Below are positions 56,475 to 64,000 of a DNA stretch of 64,000 nucleotides, one piece after another (position 1 is the stretch's first letter; each line of letters starts with the position of its first letter). The notes beneath the pieces are model-generated. The model made no database searches. It was given only the letters and a program-made list of their open reading frames with translations, and had not been told where the DNA came from. The translations under genes were made by a program, and so were the position numbers. Source of the DNA: Thiorhodovibrio litoralis (GTDB taxonomy: Bacteria; Pseudomonadota; Gammaproteobacteria; Chromatiales; Chromatiaceae); assembly GCF_033954455.1 (NCBI RefSeq), contig NZ_CP121473.1, positions 3,830,501 through 3,894,500 of the forward strand. The letters run 5' to 3'.

Positions 56475-57197
56475 GTGTTGTTAAGGAGAAAAACGCGCCA
56501 GGCCGCCCCGAGTTGGGCGGACTATTTCACCCGCCAGGCGCAGGCCTGCAAGACCCCGGCGCTCAAGCACTTGTATGCGGCGGGGCTGCCAACGGAGGAT
56601 AGCCCGATCGGAGAGGTTCCGCTGGTGGCCTTGGATTTCGAGACCACGGGCCTGAATCCCCGCGAGCACGCCATTGTCAGCATTGGCCTGGTGCCCTTCG
56701 ACCTGCGGGCCATTCGCCCGGCGGCGGGTCGTTACTGGGTGGTCAAGCCGCCCCGGCCACTGCGGGCGGAGTCCATCGCCATCCATCGCATCACCCACTC
56801 GGAGGTCGAGCACGCGCCCCCCATCACCGCGATCCTCGACGAGCTGCTGGACGCGCTCGCCGGCCGCCTGGTGGTGGTTCACTACCGCAACATCGAGCGA
56901 CCCTTCCTCGAGGCTGCGGTCCTGGTCAATCGCGGTGAGCGCTGCCTGTTTCCCGTCATCGACACCATGGAGCTTGAGGCGCGCTGGGAGCGCCAGGGCC
57001 GCCTGTCGGGGCTCAAGCGCCTGTTCGGCCGCCAGCCGCCCTCCATCCGGCTAGCCGCCAGCCGCGCCCGCTACGGCCTGCCCCATTATTCGTCGCATCA
57101 CGCCAAGGTGGATGCCATCGCCACGGCCGAGCTGTTCCAGGCCCAGATGGCCCGGCACTTTCGGCCGAACACACCGGTTTCAGATCTCTGGATCTAG
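56475..57197 (+). CDS. DnaQ-like 3'-5' exonuclease
   Basis: 240 residues from a GTG. Exo I DFETTG (near 53-58), Exo II region VHYRNIERPFLE, Exo III HHAKVDAIATAEL (His...Asp) make a DEDDh exonuclease. The Exo II segment has VVVHYRNIE where most family members have an H-N-x-x-F-D/E pattern, and the Glu is retained. Forms an operon with the DUF294 protein; the pair recurs in other proteobacteria, often next to transporters. Confidence 0.9.
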   Translation: MLLRRKTRQAAPSWADYFTRQAQACKTPALKHLYAAGLPTEDSPIGEVPLVALDFETTGLNPREHAIVSIGLVPFDLRAIRPAAGRYWVVKPPRPLRAESIAIHRITHSEVEHAPPITAILDELLDALAGRLVVVHYRNIERPFLEAAVLVNRGERCLFPVIDTMELEARWERQGRLSGLKRLFGRQPPSIRLAASRARYGLPHYSSHHAKVDAIATAELFQAQMARHFRPNTPVSDLWI

Positions 57198-57231
57198 GCG
57201 CTGAATGGTCAAGGAGTGACTATAGCCACCG

Positions 57232-58929
57232 TCAAGCGGCCGCCGGTTTCACCGGTTTGGCGGGCTTGGCGATGCGGGGCTCGCTCAGCAGTCCTCTGAC
57301 GATCGCGTAACAACCCGCCAGCAGCAGGAAGGTAAAGGGCAGACCAGCGGACACCGCCACCGCCTGCAGGGCGGCCAGCCCCCCGCCCAAGAGCAGCGCG
57401 ATGGCGACAGCCCCCTCGGTGATGCCCCAAAACACCCGCTGAGGTTTGGGCGCATCGATCTTGCCGCCGGCGGCGATGGTGTCAATCACCAGGGAGCCAG
57501 AGTCTGATGAGGTGATGAAGAATACGAGCACCAGCACAATCCCGATGAACGAGGTGATATCCGTCAGCGGCAGCTCGCTCAGCATCATGAACAACTGCAA
57601 CGGCAGCTCTGCCGAGACCGCGCCATCAAAGCCGTTGCGCACCTGATCAATGGCCGTGGTGCCGAAGGCGGTAAACCAGAAGATCGATACCGTGGTGGGA
57701 ATGAGCAGCACGGAGATCAGGAACTCCCGCACCGAGCGCCCCCGGCTCACCCGGGCGATGAACATGCCCACGAAGGGCGACCAGCTGATCCACCAGCCCC
57801 AGTAGAAGGTGGTCCAGCCCTGGCTGTAGTTGACATCCTTGCGCGCGAAGGGGTTGGACAGGAAGGGCAGCTCACCCAGGTAGCTAACAATATTCTGGAA
57901 AAAGCTTTTAAAAATCATCAGGCTAGGCCCCACTACCACGACAAACATCAGCAGCAGGAACGCAAGGACCATGTTGACCTCGGACAGGCGCTTCACGCCC
58001 TTGTCCACACCGGCCACGATGGACCCCAGGGCCACCGCCGTAATGCCGGTGATCAGCAGCACCAGGGTCACATCCCCGTCACCGAACCCGAACAGATAGT
58101 GCAGCCCCGAGGCCGCCTGCTCAGCACCGAACCCAAGCGACGTGGCCAGCCCGAACAGGGTGGCGAACACCGCGAGAATATCGACGATATGCCCCGGCCA
58201 GCCCCAGACGCGCTCCCCCAGAATCGGGTAGAAGATGGACCGCACCGTCATCGGCAGGCCCTTGTTGTAGGAGAAAATGGCCAAGGCCAAGGCGACGATG
58301 GCGTACATCGCCCAGGGGTGCAGGCTCCAGTGCAGCAGGGTCGCGGCCATGCCCAGACGCACGGCGGCGGCCTCATCGCCGCCAGCTCCCCCGAGCGGCG
58401 CCCAGTCCGTGCGCACGCCGTCCTCGCCAACGGCGATGCCGTCCAGGGACGTGCCATAGTGAGTCAAGGGCTCGGCCACGCCATAGAACATCAGGCCGAT
58501 GCCCATCCCCGCCGCGAACAGCATCGCGAACCAGGAGATCCGCGAGAAGTCCGGCGTCGCCTCGGCACCACCAATGCGGATACGCCCCAGAGGCGAGAAA
58601 ATCAGGCCGAGACAGAGCAACACAAAGACGTTGGCAGACAGCAGGTAGAACCAGGTCGCATTCGCGTTGATCCAGTTCTTGGCCCCGTTAAAGATGGCGG
58701 TCGCCTGCTCGGGCAAGGCCAGGGTCAGCACCACGAAGCCAAGGATCATCAGCGCCGACACGGCAAACACTGAGCTGTGGATGTCGATACTCACCCCAAG
58801 GGGACTGGCCTGGTAGTTGTCCTGACCGATCTGGTAATCGGTATCGATCAGATTAGCCGCACCTTCCGGGGCCGGTACGCCAACCGACTCCAGCGCTGAC
58901 TCCGGGGCTGTTGCGGGTTCGTTTTCCAC
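57232..58929 (-). CDS. BCCT-family osmolyte (betaine/choline/carnitine) transporter
   Basis: 565 residues from the GTG at 58929, which has GGGAGA 6 nt upstream; the longer open frame upstream is a shadow of the UspA gene. Twelve hydrophobic segments; the BCCT signature is clear in WTTFYWGWWISWSPFVGMF (near 335-355) and the early MFYGVAEPLTHY. Na+- or proton-coupled uptake of compatible solutes such as glycine betaine. The substrate cannot be fixed. It follows a UspA gene, a typical osmotic-stress pairing. Confidence 0.93.
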   Translation of the reverse strand: MENEPATAPESALESVGVPAPEGAANLIDTDYQIGQDNYQASPLGVSIDIHSSVFAVSALMILGFVVLTLALPEQATAIFNGAKNWINANATWFYLLSANVFVLLCLGLIFSPLGRIRIGGAEATPDFSRISWFAMLFAAGMGIGLMFYGVAEPLTHYGTSLDGIAVGEDGVRTDWAPLGGAGGDEAAAVRLGMAATLLHWSLHPWAMYAIVALALAIFSYNKGLPMTVRSIFYPILGERVWGWPGHIVDILAVFATLFGLATSLGFGAEQAASGLHYLFGFGDGDVTLVLLITGITAVALGSIVAGVDKGVKRLSEVNMVLAFLLLMFVVVVGPSLMIFKSFFQNIVSYLGELPFLSNPFARKDVNYSQGWTTFYWGWWISWSPFVGMFIARVSRGRSVREFLISVLLIPTTVSIFWFTAFGTTAIDQVRNGFDGAVSAELPLQLFMMLSELPLTDITSFIGIVLVLVFFITSSDSGSLVIDTIAAGGKIDAPKPQRVFWGITEGAVAIALLLGGGLAALQAVAVSAGLPFTFLLLAGCYAIVRGLLSEPRIAKPAKPVKPAAA

Positions 58930-59002
58930 GAGATTCTCCCTTGACTGCTTACTTCTATTTGGGTTTCTAATGCGGGTCTTGTTCGCTGGGATTAAGGCGC
59001 GG

Positions 59003-59434
59003 TCATTCGGCCGAAAAATCCTTCCGCACGAGGAACACGGACGCCTTGGTATGCTGCGCGATCTTGGCCCCATTGGCCGGCATGATGGCGTCGAGATGGG
59101 TGGGTAGATGCGTCGCCATGACCACCAGGTCCGCGCCGACGTCTTGGATGGCTTGGACCAGGATATCGTCCAGGTCAGCCGCCGGATCATGACTGTTGTA
59201 GACGCGCGCCACGGGCTCGTGACCACTGTCGGGGGCATGCTCGTGGGCGAATGCCCTGAGCTTGGTCTCATATTCCTTTGGCGTGCGTGCCACCGCGTTG
59301 GGTTGGGAAGTGGTCACGCCAACGTAGCACAGGGCCGCCCCGTAGTGGCGCGAGAGATCCGCCGCCACGGTCAGAGCCTTCTCCAGCGCACCCAAGTGCG
59401 CCAAGTCTACCGGCACCATAATCGTCTTGAACAT
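59003..59434 (-). CDS. UspA-family universal stress protein
   Basis: 143 residues from the ATG at 59434 (AGGAGG upstream). FKTIMVPVDLAH at the start and the C-terminal pattern GADLVVMATHLPTHLD...KASVFLVRK are Usp features. The usual ATP-binding G-2x-G-9x-G(S/T) motif is degenerate (HLPTHLDAIMPANGAKI), so nucleotide binding is uncertain. It lies 73 bp upstream of the BCCT transporter and may regulate it, as TeaD does with TeaABC (analogy only). Confidence 0.9.
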   Translation of the reverse strand: MFKTIMVPVDLAHLGALEKALTVAADLSRHYGAALCYVGVTTSQPNAVARTPKEYETKLRAFAHEHAPDSGHEPVARVYNSHDPAADLDDILVQAIQDVGADLVVMATHLPTHLDAIMPANGAKIAQHTKASVFLVRKDFSAE

Positions 59435-59670
59435 AACACTGTGCCTCCTAGGATTAGGCGGGGATAAGGCGGGAATTAGGCGATGGGATGGGATGGGCAG
59501 CGCCGCCGCGCGGCGAGAGAATTGACGCCCTTGAGCAGATCTTCCGTCGCTTAGTCGTGGAAGAATTTCAATCACCGCGATAGCTTAACATGAGCATGGC
59601 GTGCAGTGGCTAGCTGAGAGGAAACCGGGACACCCCAGATTTACCCCCTAAAGCCACGCTGCGTCGACTC

Positions 59671-59766
59671 TGTTAATCGAGAGCGAAAACGGCTCCGGCT
59701 GGCGCGGTTCGCCAGGCAACATTTGTCGGTTCGATTCAACTACCGCGAATTAAATCGACCCTTTAA
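59671..59766. repeat. Imperfect 95-bp direct repeat, copy 1
   Basis: Shares GCGAAAACGGCT, TTCGATTCAA and TTAAATCGA blocks in the same order and spacing with 59936-60031. The divergence suggests an old duplication or decayed cassette junction. Confidence 0.7.
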
Positions 59767-59935
59767 TTTCAGAGCAAGCATGCTCGAGAAATCCAAGTCG
59801 TGACTGAGGACGACAAAACCCTTGGCGACTGCCCACTCCATGATTTCGCGGTCAGGCGCCGAGGGATCTCCAACCTGCGTCCAATGCACGGCATCGAATC
59901 CCGCTTCCCTAACGGTCACGCCGACCCTACCCGGT
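59740..59935 (-). pseudogene. DUF5615 (PIN-like, VapC-type) toxin fragment
   Basis: Reading the minus strand gives WTQVGDPSAPDREIMEWAVAKG and FVVLSHDLDFSSMLA, the centre of DUF5615 toxins. The N-terminus with the first catalytic Asp and the C-terminus after LDFSSML are missing; both sides enter the direct repeats. No start codon or partner antitoxin (DUF433) is intact. The open frame itself runs on to an upstream TGA. Confidence 0.75.
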
Positions 59936-60031
59936 TCATTGAGAACGAAAACGGCTTCGGCTGAAGCAGTTCGTCAAGCAATATGTGTCGTTTCGATTCA
60001 ATTGCCCCGATTAAATCGAACCTAATGGAAC
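59936..60031. repeat. Imperfect 95-bp direct repeat, copy 2
   Basis: Partner of 59671-59766. It lies just past the toxin-antitoxin cassette end at 60041-60047 (GTTAGGC). Confidence 0.7.
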
Positions 60032-60041
60032 CTTTAATTTG

Positions 60042-60269
60042 TTAGGCAATTTTCTTCGTTAACAAATCGTGATCTAACTCAAGCGTGTAAGATAGAATAG
60101 TGTTAATGTTAATTTTTTGCGATGCTTTTAATATTTCAATACCAGCCAGCTTCCCCTCAGCAGTTGTATCAATATTGACTCCCTCTGCAATCTCAATAAC
60201 TCCATCTGGCTCATCCTCGCCTAGTTTCAAGTATAGTGCATCAACTGATTCATCGTAGTGAACGTTCAT
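60042..60269 (-). CDS. DUF2283 antitoxin-like protein
   Basis: 75 residues. MNVHYDESVDALYLKLGE and VNIDTTAEGKLAGIEILKAS are the DUF2283 pattern. It overlaps the preceding DUF4258 gene by 20 bp. DUF2283 genes often sit next to DUF4258 genes as a putative antitoxin with its toxin. The stop codon lies inside GCCTAAC, the form of an attC R'' box, as in integron gene cassettes. Confidence 0.85.
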   Translation of the reverse strand: MNVHYDESVDALYLKLGEDEPDGVIEIAEGVNIDTTAEGKLAGIEILKASQKININTILSYTLELDHDLLTKKIA

Positions 60270-60492
60270 CTGTTTTGCCTTTCTTCAGTGGATAATTTGT
60301 AACTACAGTAAGTGTGAAGCCTTCGACAGCCACAACTACTTTTATTGGATATCTAAACCCAGGTACATTTTTGATAATTTCATGCTCACCTTCAGATAAA
60401 TCAATATCCGAAAGAATCTCACGAATAATGTCTTCAGAGATTCTGTAGAGCTTTGCTCTTCTCTTCGCATGTCGTGAGAATTTGATGATCAT
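60250..60492 (-). CDS. DUF4258 toxin-like protein
   Basis: 80 residues. IKFSRHAKRRAKLYRISEDII and the final beta strands (YPIKVVVAVEGFTLTVVTNYP) fit DUF4258, a small RelE-like fold. Forms a two-gene toxin-antitoxin module with the downstream DUF2283 gene. Low GC compared with the chromosome genes to the left suggests horizontal origin. Toxicity is inferred from the family. Confidence 0.82.
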   Translation of the reverse strand: MIIKFSRHAKRRAKLYRISEDIIREILSDIDLSEGEHEIIKNVPGFRYPIKVVVAVEGFTLTVVTNYPLKKGKTDERSLR

Positions 60493-60517
60493 TTACTTTT
60501 TTATTAGTAATTATTTT

Positions 60518-60581
60518 ACCTAACGCCAGCCTCAGCCGCCGCGAGCGTAGCGAGTGGACGGACTGGAGGTATTCGCTAGGT
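60518..60581 (-). repeat. attC-like recombination site 1
   Basis: 64 bp. On the minus strand it begins ACCTAGC (R''-like, consensus RYYYAAC, one mismatch) and ends GTTAGGT (R', consensus GTTRRRY). The interior is quasi-palindromic with a CGCTACGCTCG stem. It starts 6 bp after the stop of the CcbP-like gene, as in integron cassettes. Confidence 0.6.
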
Positions 60582-60586
60582 AACTT

Positions 60587-60964
60587 TTATCTATTTGCAA
60601 ACCAAACGACATACTCTCTAACCGGCCAGAAATTTTCATTTTTTCGTGAGGTAACCTCCACATCACAAAGAGGAACGTAGCCAGTTTTTCTACTTTCTTT
60701 TACTTTTATAAGTATTCCGTAATCATCATATTCATCTTCTAGGCTTATTGCTTTTAAAATATTGCCAACACTAAAAAGTTCATTTTTATTATTTGAAAAC
60801 GGATTTGAATCAAAGTCTTCTTTCCTTTCTACTTCAAAAGGGAAAGAAAGTCTTTCTAACAACCAATTCCGCCAGTCTCTACTTTGCCATTCTATAAATT
60901 TTTGATCCCATAGTTCATCGTTATCTTCGTCCCATGAAGAATCATAAAAGCCATTCTTGATCAT
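60587..60964 (-). CDS. CcbP-like calcium-binding domain protein
   Basis: 125 residues, very acidic at the start (SSWDEDNDELWDQKF). WRNWLLERLSFPFEVERKEDFDSNPF, FSVGNILKAISLEDEYDDYGILIKVK and VPLCDVEVTS fit the Calci_bind_CcbP domain of small acidic proteins. The function in bacteria is unclear. It sits alone between two attC-like sites in the same orientation, so it is probably a gene cassette. Confidence 0.65.
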   Translation of the reverse strand: MIKNGFYDSSWDEDNDELWDQKFIEWQSRDWRNWLLERLSFPFEVERKEDFDSNPFSNNKNELFSVGNILKAISLEDEYDDYGILIKVKESRKTGYVPLCDVEVTSRKNENFWPVREYVVWFANR

Positions 60965-60991
60965 TATCTGCTGCTGTATTGTAGTTTTTTA

Positions 60992-61055
60992 ACCTAAAGC
61001 CAGCCTCAGCCGCCGCGAGCGCAGCGAGAGGTCGGACCGGAGGCCATCGTTAGGC
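60992..61055 (-). repeat. attC-like recombination site 2
   Basis: 64 bp, the same length as site 1. On the minus strand it begins GCCTAAC (perfect R'') and ends TTTAGGT (R'-like, one mismatch). The core CAGCCTCAGCCGCCGCGAGC is shared with site 1. The distance between the two sites brackets exactly one gene. Confidence 0.6.
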
Positions 61056-61304
61056 GGTTGATTCTGCGTTGATTCCCTGTCTGGAAAACAATTCCACCCA
61101 CGCCCCTTTATTTTAATTCGTCGACGTGCTAGCGACTTCACCGAAAGGGATGGAGCCTCAAGACTTCCAGGAGGCGCTGGCGCCCACGTAACAGCGCAGC
61201 GAGGGCAGCCGAAAAATTGAAAAAGCGGTAAAGCGCTATACGTCTCGCTTTCCGCCGGAGACTACGGTCCACCCCGGTTTGGCAGTGTCAACTCTGCTGA
61301 ATAT
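61056..61304. other. Non-coding gap between cassette region and PLD gene
   Basis: About 250 bp downstream of the PLD-domain gene. No gene and no clear terminator were found. Confidence 0.5.
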
Positions 61305-62765
61305 TTAGCCAATGATTCGCTCCCGGAATATTTCAAACTGATCGTTAATCTTCTCACCGATACCAATGAATGTACCCCATTCCTCCCTGAACCGCCGGTT
61401 AGGATTCCCTCGAAAGGACAGCCAGTTGAAGCTAGTGGCAATCATAAAGTCCTCATCTTTGATAAGTACTTTCGCGTGCGTATCACCAAGTCTCTTGATG
61501 TGAAGATTGGAAGTCCTTTGTGCCTCGTCCCGAAGATTACGCTCAGCGCAATTTTCGATAGGCGGTTCATCCTCTCGTTCATCCAGACCGTATCCGATAA
61601 AAATCTCTACCCCAGCACGTAAACGCTTCCTCATTTTGCGTAAGAACCGTTCATCGACAACAGCGCGGGTGATCCATGGGGAAATAATCAAGATTCTGTT
61701 TTGCGCATTTTCAAGAGCATCATTCAGATAGTCTGGGTGTTCATACACACTGACCATGCGAACAGAAAATTCGTCCAGCTTCCTCTGAAGCTTCTCTTTT
61801 TCATCGATTAGTCGCTTAATGGCTTTAGCAGCGGTATCCTCTGTTTTTATATTCAGAACCGCTGAGTCTTCGCCGGCTTTCTCTTTAATCTTCCCTCTTA
61901 TATTCGCGAGCTCTTTACGGATCAGGCCAGTCTTAGACGCAGTCTTCGACGCTTCTTGCAGTATCCGACTTGCCTCAACATCGCCTAGTAGTACTACCTC
62001 AGCAACCTCCGTTTTCTCACGCACGGCTCCATCAATACCTAAGCGCTTTGGCCCATTAGTTCTCGCAAAGGCAAATTCATGCTCCTCAGAAAGTCTTCTG
62101 TTGATCGCAAAACCAACTTGCACGTCGTTGCCCTGCATGGCTTTGAACACAAGCATAACCGCTTTCTGATAATAGACCCAACGAGAAGTAACCTCTTTGA
62201 CACGAATCACTGACGTGGAACTGCGGCCCCCACCTGCGGCCTTGAAGTAACTTTCGACCGCATCCCTTTCAAGCTCAGATGCTAGCGGTTTGCGGTTCGG
62301 TGAAGGGTTTATTGTACGTATTCCTTCCGACTTAATTTCCCGTGGTGCGGAGAGTTCATAGGGCTGGAATACCCGAGGAGTTCTTATGATCGCGTCGTAG
62401 AAAATCGGCAAGTTTGCCTCGGTCGGCTTTGTGAGCACCGCCTTTCTTTTAAGCTCATCCCCTTTCTGAGTTAATTTAAGACGCCCGTTTTCATGTATGA
62501 TGGCATCCATCCGAACAAGATCACTAGCTGCGCCCATAACAATCTTTTGATCAAGTCCCAGTAGTTCCGCGATGCTATCAATTGAATTAACCCCCTTACT
62601 CACGAGTCTAAGCACGAATTCATCGGTCGCCGCGATTGGGTTATCTTCGAGAATCTGAACAAGCAACAGGAGTTTCCAGACTGGCAGACCCACGATTTCA
62701 TAATCAACCAAGTCAAACCCTTGTCGATTGTCGAAGCGTACTATTAGGTCATCGATTGAGATCAT
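61305..62765 (-). CDS. Winged-helix and phospholipase-D-like nuclease domain protein
   Basis: 486 residues. The start overlaps the helicase stop (ATGA). N-terminal part about 20-110 looks like winged-helix modules (FVLRLVSKGVNSIDSIAELLGLD; RLKLTQKGDELKRKA), then a coiled coil near 325-345. The PLD domain is at about 350-470: NRILIISPWITRAVV and the HKD motif HAKVLIKDEDFMIATS (His, Lys two residues on, Asp five after that). PLD nucleases next to SF1 helicases occur in several anti-phage or DNA-repair operons. Only one HKD motif, so it would act as a dimer. Confidence 0.82.
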   Translation of the reverse strand: MISIDDLIVRFDNRQGFDLVDYEIVGLPVWKLLLLVQILEDNPIAATDEFVLRLVSKGVNSIDSIAELLGLDQKIVMGAASDLVRMDAIIHENGRLKLTQKGDELKRKAVLTKPTEANLPIFYDAIIRTPRVFQPYELSAPREIKSEGIRTINPSPNRKPLASELERDAVESYFKAAGGGRSSTSVIRVKEVTSRWVYYQKAVMLVFKAMQGNDVQVGFAINRRLSEEHEFAFARTNGPKRLGIDGAVREKTEVAEVVLLGDVEASRILQEASKTASKTGLIRKELANIRGKIKEKAGEDSAVLNIKTEDTAAKAIKRLIDEKEKLQRKLDEFSVRMVSVYEHPDYLNDALENAQNRILIISPWITRAVVDERFLRKMRKRLRAGVEIFIGYGLDEREDEPPIENCAERNLRDEAQRTSNLHIKRLGDTHAKVLIKDEDFMIATSFNWLSFRGNPNRRFREEWGTFIGIGEKINDQFEIFRERIIG

Positions 62766-63292
62766 ACAGGCTCCCCGACTATTTCGCAGTCTGGCGAGTC
62801 TTCTATGTATGAAAGTATTTCTTGAAAAGGATTCTCTGAGACAATGGATCGACAGAACTCGCTATCGCCTACAATACACAGCAGGTCTTTTCCTCGTGAT
62901 AATGCTACATTAATCCTCTCGGTTTCTTTTAGAAAGCCGATTCGCTTTTCTTTGTTCGATCGCGTAATCGAATAAATAGCGATATCTGCTTCACGACCCT
63001 GATATGTGTCAACGGTGTTTACCTCAATCCGGAGCTTAGTTAAATTCGGTGCTAGACCCGCAAATGCGTGCCGCATTGCGTCGACCTGCCCTGAATACCC
63101 TGACATTACAGCAACATCAAAGACCTTTTCCTGAGTATCTGCGGCGAACTGAAGCCTATTTAACAAGTCTTTAATTATTTCAACTTCGGCAAGGTTACGA
63201 TAGGTACCGCCGGAATGATGTTCAAACGAATGTCCCGTATTAGACGTAGAGAACCAAGTCACAGGTTTCGGGACCGCAAGCCCTCTAACAAA
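62762..63292 (-). pseudogene. SF1 (UvrD/Upf1-like) DNA helicase, C-terminal fragment
   Basis: Encodes only the second RecA-like half: DVAVMSGYSGQVDAMR, then VNTVDTYQGREADIAIYSITRSN (motif V) and RINVALSRGKDLLCIVGD (motif VI). The frame opens at 63292 after a stop; a GTG at 63262 could start a short product. All ATP-binding motifs of the first half are missing. The sequence further right belongs to a different, GC-rich gene, so an insertion or recombination next to the DUF4338 gene removed the rest. Its stop overlaps the PLD gene, so the two formed an operon. Confidence 0.85.
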
Positions 63293-63398
63293 TCATACCA
63301 TTACCCATATCTCCCCGCCCCAGCGTCGTCCGGGGCTGGACACAGCTCCCGAGTTCTGCTGAGATGCCCTTTCATCTTCAGCAAGGGGACGGGAGACC

Positions 63399-64000
63399 AT
63401 GGACCAAGCGATTCCAAGCCGTTTATGTGGGCGCCCTTTCAACGAGACCGACTTAGCGCGCATTCGCCAGGAGATCGCGCTGGCGCAGCCGCCGCTGCGC
63501 GCGGAGATCGCTCGGCGGGTGTGCCGCGCGCTGGAGTGGACCGATATCCAAGGCCGCCCCAAGCTCATGAGTGCCCGGGTGGGACTGCTGCGGTTGCATC
63601 GTGCCGGGCTCATTGTGCTGCCGCCACCGACCTGCGGCAATGGCAATGGGCGGCGCTTCGTCCCGCGCCCCGAGTCCCGGCCCGAACCGATCCCAGTGTC
63701 CGTCCCGCTGCGCGCGCTCAGCGGCTTGCGCCTGGCGCGCGTTGATGATCGAAGGGCCTCGCAATTATGGAACGGCCTGATCGAGCGCTACCACTACCTC
63801 GGCTACAGTCCCCTGCCTGGTGCGCAGCTGCGCTACCTGATCCAGTGGGATGGCGGTCTGCTCGGCGCCATCGGCTTTGGCGCGGCGGCCTGGAAAGTCG
63901 CTGCCCGCGACCGCTGGATTGGCTGGACGCCCGCGCAGCGCCAAGCACACCTGGGACGGGTGCTCAACAACGCCCGCTTCCTCATCCTGCCCTGGGTGCA
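63399..64000 (+). CDS. DUF4338 (DruA-like) protein, C-terminus beyond the window
   Basis: 200 codons from the ATG at 63399 (GGGAG upstream), open to the edge. N-terminal helical region (about 1-75: RIRQEIALAQPPLRAEIARRVCRALEW) and the DUF4338 core YHYLGYSPLPGAQLRYLI, GFGAAAWKVAARDRWIGW, LNNARFLILPWV. DUF4338 includes Druantia DruA, but many members lie alone in transposon-like loci and are thought to be transposase related. High GC, unlike the helicase and PLD genes it abuts, and it lies where the helicase is cut, which supports a mobile element here. Confidence 0.85.
   Translation, partial: MDQAIPSRLCGRPFNETDLARIRQEIALAQPPLRAEIARRVCRALEWTDIQGRPKLMSARVGLLRLHRAGLIVLPPPTCGNGNGRRFVPRPESRPEPIPVSVPLRALSGLRLARVDDRRASQLWNGLIERYHYLGYSPLPGAQLRYLIQWDGGLLGAIGFGAAAWKVAARDRWIGWTPAQRQAHLGRVLNNARFLILPWV

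Larger units (their letters stand above)
59435..60041. other. Intergenic accessory DNA with direct repeats around a toxin relic
   Basis: 607 bp. 59435-59640 shows nothing clear beyond the uspA leader. Two imperfect direct repeats of about 95 bp (59671-59766 and 59936-60031) flank a decayed DUF5615 gene. GC is lower than in the left part of the window. Confidence 0.65.

Noticed and set aside
58930-59271. N-terminal extension of the BCCT transporter
   Set aside because: The extra 114 residues overlap the conserved UspA gene, are Arg/Ser/Pro-rich, and a GTG with a good ribosome site lies at 58929.
60518-61055. Reading the two 64-bp repeats as REP/BIME palindromes
   Set aside because: Kept as an alternative only. 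They have R'' and R' type ends, equal length, and cassette-like distance from stop codons, which REP elements would not need.

Overview
The window comes from a GC-rich gammaproteobacterium. The protein set (Rho, TrxA, RhlB, MurU, YrfG, Pta-AckA, a MoxR/Bat operon, a BCCT osmolyte transporter) fits a purple sulfur bacterium or relative (Chromatiales), possibly a salt-adapted one. This is inferred from gene style; no species call is possible. No rRNA, tRNA or CRISPR array was seen.

Layout. 1-7.7 kb: three large secreted proteins on the minus strand: a CAP-domain protein running off the left edge, a lipase-like alpha/beta hydrolase, and a protein of unknown function. The last two share a 455-bp segment that is almost identical at the DNA level. 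8.5-23.6 kb: an arylsulfatase, a DUF3302 membrane protein with an HlyD-type adaptor, a FixJ-type regulator with its sensor kinase, and a HAD phosphatase. This looks like one regulon: two of its control regions share a 20-bp motif. The sensor kinase is split by a 7.6-kb nested insertion. An IS21-family element lies in the kinase gene, and a 4.1-kb DDE/AAA+ transposon with a primase-like gene lies inside the istA gene of that IS. Both insertions can be removed on paper at their target duplications, and both genes then read through in frame.

23.7-31.9 kb: a MoxR-DUF58-DUF4381-BatA-BatB-BatC-BatD operon. 32.3-46.8 kb: mostly housekeeping genes: a PAS-PAS-PAS-REC protein without a kinase core, MgtE, an aspartoacylase-like enzyme, a GCS2-type ligase, MurU, a PqiA-like protein, Rho, TrxA, RhlB with a His/Lys-rich tail, YrfG, a two-domain periplasmic thioredoxin and a DUF4124 protein. 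47-50.4 kb: pta-ackA. 50.5-59.4 kb: an AAA-ATPase/nuclease-like protein, a SnoaL-HisKA_3-REC hybrid kinase, a lipoprotein, a cNMP-CBS-DUF294 protein, a DnaQ-like exonuclease, a BCCT transporter and a UspA protein.

59.6-64 kb is AT-richer accessory DNA. It has a decayed DUF5615 toxin, a DUF2283/DUF4258 toxin-antitoxin pair and a CcbP-like gene, separated by two 64-bp attC-like sites, which suggests integron-type cassettes without an integrase in view. It continues with a PLD-nuclease/SF1-helicase pair whose helicase is truncated, followed by a DUF4338 (DruA-like) gene that runs off the right edge.

The most novel material is the nested insertion, above all its 4.1-kb inner transposon, followed by the cassette/defence region at the right end.
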